Of a stretch of DNA of 36,218 bases, positions 31,863 to 36,218 are shown one piece after another. Origin of the DNA: Clostridiales bacterium (lineage in GTDB: Bacteria; Bacillota; Clostridia; Oscillospirales; Oscillospiraceae); NCBI GenBank assembly GCA_022781505.1, contig JALETK010000136.1, positions 1 through 36,218 of the forward strand, given 5' to 3'. The stretch's first letter is position 1; each line of letters begins with the position of its first letter. A program made the translations under genes and the position numbers. Under the pieces are notes generated by a model. The model did no database searches and had not been told where the DNA came from. It saw only the letters and a list, made by a program, of their open reading frames with translations.

Positions 31863-33107
31863 ATGGCGAACCGTCTGGTGATTTCCAACATTGGCCTTTT
31901 GGCCACCCCTCTGGGAAAAACCGCCCGCGCCGGGGCGGATCAGGGGAGAATTTCCCTGAGAACTGGGGCTTATCTGGCGGCGGAGGATGGAGTGATCACC
32001 GCCCTGGGAAATGGCATCCCACCCAGGGAACTGCTGGAGGGCGCCCGGCATATCGACGCCGGAGGCCGCCTGGTGACGCCCGGCCTGGTGGATGCCCACA
32101 CCCACCTGGTCTTCGGGGGCTGGCGGGAGCATGAGCTGGCCCTGAAGCGCCGGGGGGTGTCCTATCTGGACATTCTGGCCCAGGGGGGCGGCATTCTCTC
32201 CACCGTCCGTCAGACCCGGGAGGCATCTCAGGAGGCTCTGACGGAAAAGGCGGCCCAGGCCCTGGCCCGGATGCTCTGCCTGGGTGTCACCACCTGCGAG
32301 GCCAAGAGCGGCTATGGCCTGGATCAGGCCACGGAGCTGAAGCAGCTTGCCGCGGTAAGGACTCTGGCTGCCCGGCAGCCGGTGGAGCTGGTGTCCACCT
32401 ACCTGGGGGCACACGCTCTGCCTCCGGAGTACAAAGATGACAGGGAGGGCTATCTCCGGCTCATGACCCGGGAGATGATTCCCATGGTCTCCCGGGAGGG
32501 GCTGGCAGAGTTCTGCGACGTGTTCTGCGAGACCGGGGTGTTCACGGCGGCGGAGGCGGAGGAGATTCTGAGAGCGGCCCAGGCCCACGGCCTCAAGGCG
32601 AAAATCCACACGGACGAGATCGACGCCATCGGCGGCACGGAGCTGGCGGGATGGCTCCAGGCGGTCTCTGCGGAGCATCTCATTGCCGCCACAGACCGGG
32701 GCATTGACGCCCTGGCCCGGGGGGGCACCGTGGCGGTGCTGCTTCCGGCCACCTCCTTCTACCTGGGAAAGCCCTACGCCAGAGCCAGGAACATGATTGC
32801 CGCCGGGGTCCCCGTGGCGGCGGCCTCGGACTACAATCCCGGCTCCTGCCCCAGCCTGAACCTGCAGCTGGTGATGAATCTGGCCTGCTGGAATTACAAA
32901 ATGTCCCCGGAGGAGGTTCTCACGGCGGTGACCCTCAACGCCGCTGCTGCGGTGTGCCGGGCGGACCGGCTGGGCTCTCTGGAGCCGGGGAAGCAGGCGG
33001 ACCTGGTGATCTGGGACGCCCCCAATCTGGACTACATTTTCTACCGCTTCGGCGAAAACCTGGTGAAGACCGTTATCAAGGCCGGAATGCCGGTATCAGA
33101 GAAATAA
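31863..33107 (+). CDS. hutI: Imidazolonepropionase
   Basis: HutI opens the imidazolone ring to give N-formimino-L-glutamate. It is a metal-dependent hydrolase of the amidohydrolase superfamily. The 414-residue protein has the metal motif DAHTHLVFGG (His79, His81), the substrate loop TTCEAKSGYGLD, a further metal His in KIHTDEIDAIGG, and the catalytic aspartate in AAASDYNPGSCPS. ATG 31863 is two bases after the hutU stop, with GGGGGA upstream. Confidence 0.97.
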   Translation: MANRLVISNIGLLATPLGKTARAGADQGRISLRTGAYLAAEDGVITALGNGIPPRELLEGARHIDAGGRLVTPGLVDAHTHLVFGGWREHELALKRRGVSYLDILAQGGGILSTVRQTREASQEALTEKAAQALARMLCLGVTTCEAKSGYGLDQATELKQLAAVRTLAARQPVELVSTYLGAHALPPEYKDDREGYLRLMTREMIPMVSREGLAEFCDVFCETGVFTAAEAEEILRAAQAHGLKAKIHTDEIDAIGGTELAGWLQAVSAEHLIAATDRGIDALARGGTVAVLLPATSFYLGKPYARARNMIAAGVPVAAASDYNPGSCPSLNLQLVMNLACWNYKMSPEEVLTAVTLNAAAAVCRADRLGSLEPGKQADLVIWDAPNLDYIFYRFGENLVKTVIKAGMPVSEK

Positions 33108-33136
33108 AACGAACATAAGCATGGGAGGTCATTAAC

Positions 33137-34027
33137 ATGAACCAAATTTTGGAATGTGTCCCCAATTTCAGTGAGGGCAGAAATCTGGAGGTTATTGAGA
33201 AGCTGTGCGACTGCTTCCGGGGCAAGCCCGGGGTGCGGCTTCTGGACTACACCTGGGATCATGATCACAACCGGTGCGTGCTCACGGTCATCGGCGAGCC
33301 GGAGCCTCTCCGGGACGCGGTGGTGGAGTCCATCGGCAGGGCCGTGGAGCTCATTGACATGACCAAGCATCAGGGCCAGCACCCCAGAATGGGCTGCGCC
33401 GACGTGGTGCCCTTCATTCCCATCCGCAACACCACCGTGGGGGATGCGGATCGGATTGCCAAGGAGACCGCCCGCCTTGCCGCCCAGAAGTATGGCCAGC
33501 CCTTCTTCCTCTATGAGAAGTCCGCCACGGCCCCCCATCGGGTGAACCTGGCGGAGGTTCGCAAGGGCCAGTTTGAGGGCATGGCGGAGAAGATGAAGGA
33601 CCCCATGTGGACGCCGGACTTCGGCCCCCATACCATCCACCCCACCGGCGGCGTCACCGCCATCGGCGCCCGGATGCCCCTCATCGCCTACAACATCAAC
33701 CTGGACACCCCCAATGTGGAGATCGCCTCCGCCATTGCCAAGCAGATTCGCCACATGAACGGCGGCTTCCGCTACTGCAAGGCCATGGGCGTGAAGCTGG
33801 AGGATCGGAATCTGGCCCAGGTGTCCATGAATCTGACGGACTTCACCCAGACCGCCGTGTACCGGGTCTTTGAGACGGTGAAGATGGAGGCCAAGCGCTA
33901 CGGCGTCAACGTCCTGGGCAGCGAGATTGTGGGCCTGGTGCCCCAGCAGGCCCTGCTGGATTGCGCCGCCTACTACCTGCAGCTGGAGAACTTCAACGGC
34001 GACCAGGTGCTGGAAAACAGACTGTGA
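33137..34027 (+). CDS. ftcD: Glutamate formimidoyltransferase
   Basis: This enzyme moves the formimino group from N-formimino-glutamate to tetrahydrofolate, releasing glutamate. The 296-residue protein corresponds to the N-terminal half of mammalian FTCD. ECVPNFSEGRN opens it, and the catalytic His82 lies in HQGQHPRMGCADVVPF; the folate-binding region MPLIAYNINLDT follows. It is separated by 29 bases from hutI and by 8 from the cyclodeaminase. The pathway therefore ends in one-carbon folate rather than in formamide or ammonia (hutG/hutF are absent). Confidence 0.96.
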   Translation: MNQILECVPNFSEGRNLEVIEKLCDCFRGKPGVRLLDYTWDHDHNRCVLTVIGEPEPLRDAVVESIGRAVELIDMTKHQGQHPRMGCADVVPFIPIRNTTVGDADRIAKETARLAAQKYGQPFFLYEKSATAPHRVNLAEVRKGQFEGMAEKMKDPMWTPDFGPHTIHPTGGVTAIGARMPLIAYNINLDTPNVEIASAIAKQIRHMNGGFRYCKAMGVKLEDRNLAQVSMNLTDFTQTAVYRVFETVKMEAKRYGVNVLGSEIVGLVPQQALLDCAAYYLQLENFNGDQVLENRL

Positions 34028-34035
34028 GGGCTGCT

Positions 34036-34668
34036 ATGGAACTGAAGGATTTGACCGTAACCGGCTTTTGTGATATCACCGCCTCCGACGCCCCGGCCCC
34101 AGGCGGCGGCAGCGTGTCCGCCCTGGCAGGGACTCTGGCGGCGGCCCTGGGAGAGATGGTGGCCCGGCTCACTGTGGGCAAGGAGAAGTATGCCCAGGTG
34201 CAGCCGGAGATGGAGCTGCTTTTGGAGGAGCTTCCTCCTGTGCGCCAGCGGCTTCTGGAGGCCATTGACCGGGACAGCCGGGCCTTTGACCGCTACATGG
34301 CGGCCCTGACCCTGCCCAAGGGAACCTCCGAGGAGAAGGAGGCCCGGAAGAACGCCATGCAGGAGGGCCTGAAGGAGGCGGCCCAGGTGCCCCTGGAGGT
34401 GGCCAGGGCTGCGGTGAGTCTGTTCCCGGCCCTGGAGCTGGTGGTGACCCGGGGCAATTCCAACGCGGTCACCGATGGCATGGTGGGCACCATGCTGGCA
34501 AGGTCCGCCGTGCTGGGCGCCCTGTTCAACGTGCGGGTGAATCTGGGCTCCATCCACGACGCCGCCTTTGTGGAAGCGCTGGACAGGGAGACCCGGACGC
34601 TTCAGGAGCAGGCGCTCCGTTGGGAGCGGCAGATTCTGGGCCAGACGGAGCTTGCCGGGCTGGAATGA
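34036..34668 (+). CDS. fchA: Formimidoyltetrahydrofolate cyclodeaminase
   Basis: FchA converts 5-formimino-THF to 5,10-methenyl-THF and ammonia. The 210-residue helical protein has the conserved ASDAPAPGGGSVSALAGTLAAALGEMV start, with the glycine triplet that contacts folate. It corresponds to the C-terminal half of mammalian FTCD; the two activities are separate genes here. ATG 34036 follows GAGGG by six bases. It is the last enzyme of the histidine route. Confidence 0.95.
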   Translation: MELKDLTVTGFCDITASDAPAPGGGSVSALAGTLAAALGEMVARLTVGKEKYAQVQPEMELLLEELPPVRQRLLEAIDRDSRAFDRYMAALTLPKGTSEEKEARKNAMQEGLKEAAQVPLEVARAAVSLFPALELVVTRGNSNAVTDGMVGTMLARSAVLGALFNVRVNLGSIHDAAFVEALDRETRTLQEQALRWERQILGQTELAGLE

Positions 34669-34694
34669 ATGTTTGAAAAGAGGTAATATCACCA

Positions 34695-35234
34695 ATGACG
34701 GAAGATCAGCTTGTGCAATACGCCGTGGAGGAGGGCTTTGCCGCGGCGGCTGTGGTGGACACGGCGAAGATTCCCTTTGACGATTCCTTCCGGGTGTACT
34801 GCCAGGAGAATTTGTGCGGGAAGTATGGGGTGAATTACTCCTGCCCGCCGGGCTGTGGCTCCCCGGAGGAGATGCGCCGCCGGATTACAGCCCGGAAGCG
34901 GGCTCTGGTGCTCCAGACCATCTGGGAGATTTCCGACTATACGGACAACAAAGCCATCAAGGAGGCCAAGGCCTCCCACAACGCCGCCGCTCTCCGTCTG
35001 GCAAAGCGCCTGCGGGGGGAGAACTGCCCGGGCTTTGTGGTGGGAGCCAGCGGCTGCGCCCTGTGCAATCCCTGCGCCCTTGTGAAGGGGGAGCCCTGCC
35101 GCTTCCCGGAGCAGCAGTATTCCTGCATGTCCGCCTACTGCATCTTCGTCCGGGAGCTCACGGAGCAGTGCGGCATCGAGTATGACTGCGGGCCGGGGCT
35201 TCTGGCCTTCTTCGGGATGTATGTGTGCGACTGA
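34695..35234 (+). CDS. DUF2284-type cysteine-rich metal-binding protein
   Basis: The 179-residue protein has many cysteines arranged as in the DUF2284 family of predicted metal-binding proteins: CQENLCGKYGVNYSCPPGCG in the N-terminal third, then GASGCALCNPCALVKGEPC and SCMSAYC in the last third, suited to iron-sulfur or zinc sites. No signal peptide or membrane helix. AGAGGT precedes the ATG. It is 26 bases after fchA and overlaps the next gene by 14 bases, so it probably belongs to the histidine transcript. Its role is unknown; a redox or metal-delivery function is only a guess. Confidence 0.85.
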   Translation: MTEDQLVQYAVEEGFAAAAVVDTAKIPFDDSFRVYCQENLCGKYGVNYSCPPGCGSPEEMRRRITARKRALVLQTIWEISDYTDNKAIKEAKASHNAAALRLAKRLRGENCPGFVVGASGCALCNPCALVKGEPCRFPEQQYSCMSAYCIFVRELTEQCGIEYDCGPGLLAFFGMYVCD

Positions 35235-35778
35235 GCCTGTGGAGCAGGTCTTTACCGTAAACGGACGGCCCTACCGCTGCCTCCGACGGCTGGGAAAGGG
35301 GAAGGGCGGCTACTCCTACCTGGTGGAGGACGGCGCCGGGCAATACACCCTGAAGCAAATCCACCACGAGCCCTGCGCCTACTACCAGTTCGGGGACAAG
35401 CTGGCCTCGGAGCTCCGGGACTATGAGCGTCTGCGGGCCCTGGGCATTCCCATGCCGGCCCTTCTGGATGTGGACCGGGAGGGGGAGCGGATTCTCAAGA
35501 CCTATATTGAGGGCCCCACGGTTCTGGAGCTGGTTCTTGCGGACAAGCTGGAGCCGGAGCACTGGCAGCAGATATACAAAATGGCCCGGATTCTCGCTGA
35601 CGCCGGGCTGAACATCGACTATTTCCCCACCAACTTTGTGGTGCAGTCCGGTGTTTTGTACTATGTGGATTTTGAGTGCAACGGGTACATGGAGCAGTGG
35701 AGCTTTGATGCCTGGGGCAGGAGATACTGGGCCAGAACGCCGGAGCTTCAGGCGTATCTGGACGGACGGAACAACTGA
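35221..35778 (+). CDS. Minimal kinase-like protein
   Basis: The 185-residue protein has the pattern of a very small protein-kinase/aminoglycoside-kinase fold: a glycine loop LGKGKGGYSYLVE near residue 20, a candidate ATP lysine in YTLKQIHH, a glutamate-rich helix SELRDYERLRALGIP, and a catalytic-like segment IDYFPTNFVV followed by VLYYVDFECN in place of DFG. The family D-x4-N spacing is kept, but the HRD histidine is Asn. It may be an active atypical kinase or a binding-only pseudokinase. ATG 35221 overlaps DUF2284 by 14 bases in another frame; its ribosome site is weak, so translation is likely coupled. A strong terminator follows. Confidence 0.7.
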   Translation: MCATEPVEQVFTVNGRPYRCLRRLGKGKGGYSYLVEDGAGQYTLKQIHHEPCAYYQFGDKLASELRDYERLRALGIPMPALLDVDREGERILKTYIEGPTVLELVLADKLEPEHWQQIYKMARILADAGLNIDYFPTNFVVQSGVLYYVDFECNGYMEQWSFDAWGRRYWARTPELQAYLDGRNN

Positions 35779-35783
35779 AACCT

Positions 35784-35828
35784 GCAGTGCCTGAGACGGT
35801 TTTGCCGTCTTTCAGGCACTGCTTTTTT
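35784..35828 (+). terminator. Strong intrinsic terminator ending the hut transcript
   Basis: GCAGTGCCTGA...GACGG pairs with CCGTC...TCAGGCACTGC around a short loop and is followed by TTTTTT. It begins five bases after the kinase-like gene's stop codon. Confidence 0.93.
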
Positions 35829-35915
35829 CGCTTATTCCAAAACCGGAGGAATTGCACACTTATTTTTCAGTTGTGTATGTGCTAAAATGATGTGACCCTC
35901 ATAAAAAAAGAAACA

Positions 35916-35976
35916 GGAACCCCCAAAGTGTGATATAGTAAGTTTACCACAACAAACAAACCACACAGGGGGTTCC
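35916..35976 (+). promoter_or_regulatory. Transposase promoter inside a hairpin that can hide the ribosome site
   Basis: GGAACCCCC (35916-35924) plus GTGTG (35928-35932) pairs with CACAC (35962-35966) plus GGGGGTTCC (35968-35976), which contains the ribosome site of the transposase. An extended -10, TGATATAGT (35931-35939), sits in the loop; no good -35 is seen. Transcripts from this promoter would lack the 5' arm and leave the ribosome site free, while read-through from outside would fold and hide it. Confidence 0.6.
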
Positions 35977-35978
35977 CT

Positions 35979-36218
35979 ATGAACATTCTAACACAAGAGG
36001 CACGGAAACGTCAATCGGTAGTTAAGCTTGCGTTGCGAAAAGGGAAAAAATTTGCGTCAGAAAAGTATGGTGTCAGTCTGTCCAGCGTGAAACGGTGGGC
36101 AAAGCGCTATGACGGCACATGGCAGTCTCTGCGGGAAAAATCTCACAGGCCTCATTCCCATCCAGCCAGACATACCCAGGAAGAGGAGGCGGCCATCCGG
36201 GAAGCGTTCACAAAGGAG
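35979..36218 (+). CDS. Transposase, N-terminal part (truncated by the window edge)
   Basis: Eighty codons are present from ATG 35979, with GGGGG upstream. The N terminus is a helix-turn-helix domain (KKFASEKYGVSLSSVKRWAKRY), followed by a basic linker SLREKSHRPHSHPARH typical of IS481-like and related DDE transposases. The catalytic core lies beyond the window, so the family call rests on the N-terminal domain only. The gene may be intact. Confidence 0.8.
   Translation, partial: MNILTQEARKRQSVVKLALRKGKKFASEKYGVSLSSVKRWAKRYDGTWQSLREKSHRPHSHPARHTQEEEAAIREAFTKE

Larger units (their letters stand above)
35891..36218 (+). mobile_element. Left part of an insertion sequence, probably IS481/IS3-like
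   Basis: From about 35865 the base composition becomes AT-richer than the surrounding genes and a transposase begins at 35979; the element runs off the right edge. The exact left end is not certain: TGTGACC at 35891 is my guess, since IS481/IS3-type ends usually start with TG. Without the right end neither inverted repeat nor target duplication can be confirmed. Confidence 0.55.

Overview
The window looks like chromosomal DNA of a GC-rich, gut-type Clostridia bacterium, most likely of the Oscillospirales (inference). The signs are: the Gram-positive replicase PolC at the end of a pyrH-frr-uppS-cdsA-dxr-rseP-ispG-polC run, strong AGGAGG ribosome sites, a lysine riboswitch, a clostridial-length urocanate hydratase, a cysteine-rich KTR protein, and GC-rich palindromes scattered between genes. 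Most genes are housekeeping or ordinary metabolism.

Layout. 1-795: the tail of an ABC-transporter permease, then a non-coding stretch holding a concentric set of inverted repeats. 796-2469 (minus): glnS. 2789-13506 (plus): a long housekeeping run for pyrimidine nucleotides (pyrH), ribosome recycling (frr), cell-wall lipid carrier (uppS), phospholipid (cdsA), MEP isoprenoid synthesis (dxr, ispG), membrane proteolysis (rseP) and replication (polC). 13631-16197: a small accessory patch with a TetR-GNAT fusion behind a promoter bracketed by two identical 18-bp repeats, a 59-residue KTR zinc-ribbon protein, a GNAT acetyltransferase and a lipoprotein. 16271-18350 (minus): pepF and a small unknown gene. 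18670-21230 (plus): a tldD/tldE-type pair. 21323-22585 (minus): diaminopimelate decarboxylase under a lysine riboswitch with its own terminator. 22994-23467: an S24/S26-type peptidase. 23524-25972: a zinc/cadmium efflux operon (SmtB-like repressor, separate HMA metal-binding protein, P1B ATPase). 26330-27735 (minus): dus and a short DtxR-family regulator. 28116-35778 (plus): histidine degradation to glutamate (hutH, then hutU-hutI-ftcD-fchA), followed by a DUF2284 protein and a very small kinase-like protein. 35891 to the end: the start of an insertion sequence.

How the genes work together. HutH, HutU, HutI, FtcD and FchA form a complete route from histidine through urocanate, imidazolone propionate and formiminoglutamate to glutamate plus methenyl-THF. 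In the efflux operon the repressor's operator covers the predicted transcription start, so metal binding should release the ATPase and its split-off metal-binding domain together. Lysine synthesis is controlled at RNA level.

The best candidates for something undescribed are the structured, self-terminating leader RNA before hutU (29725-29807), the TetR-GNAT fusion with its paired operators, the DUF2284/mini-kinase pair on the histidine operon, and the concentric palindrome at 435-719 with related elements elsewhere. No CRISPR array, rRNA, tRNA or prophage was seen.
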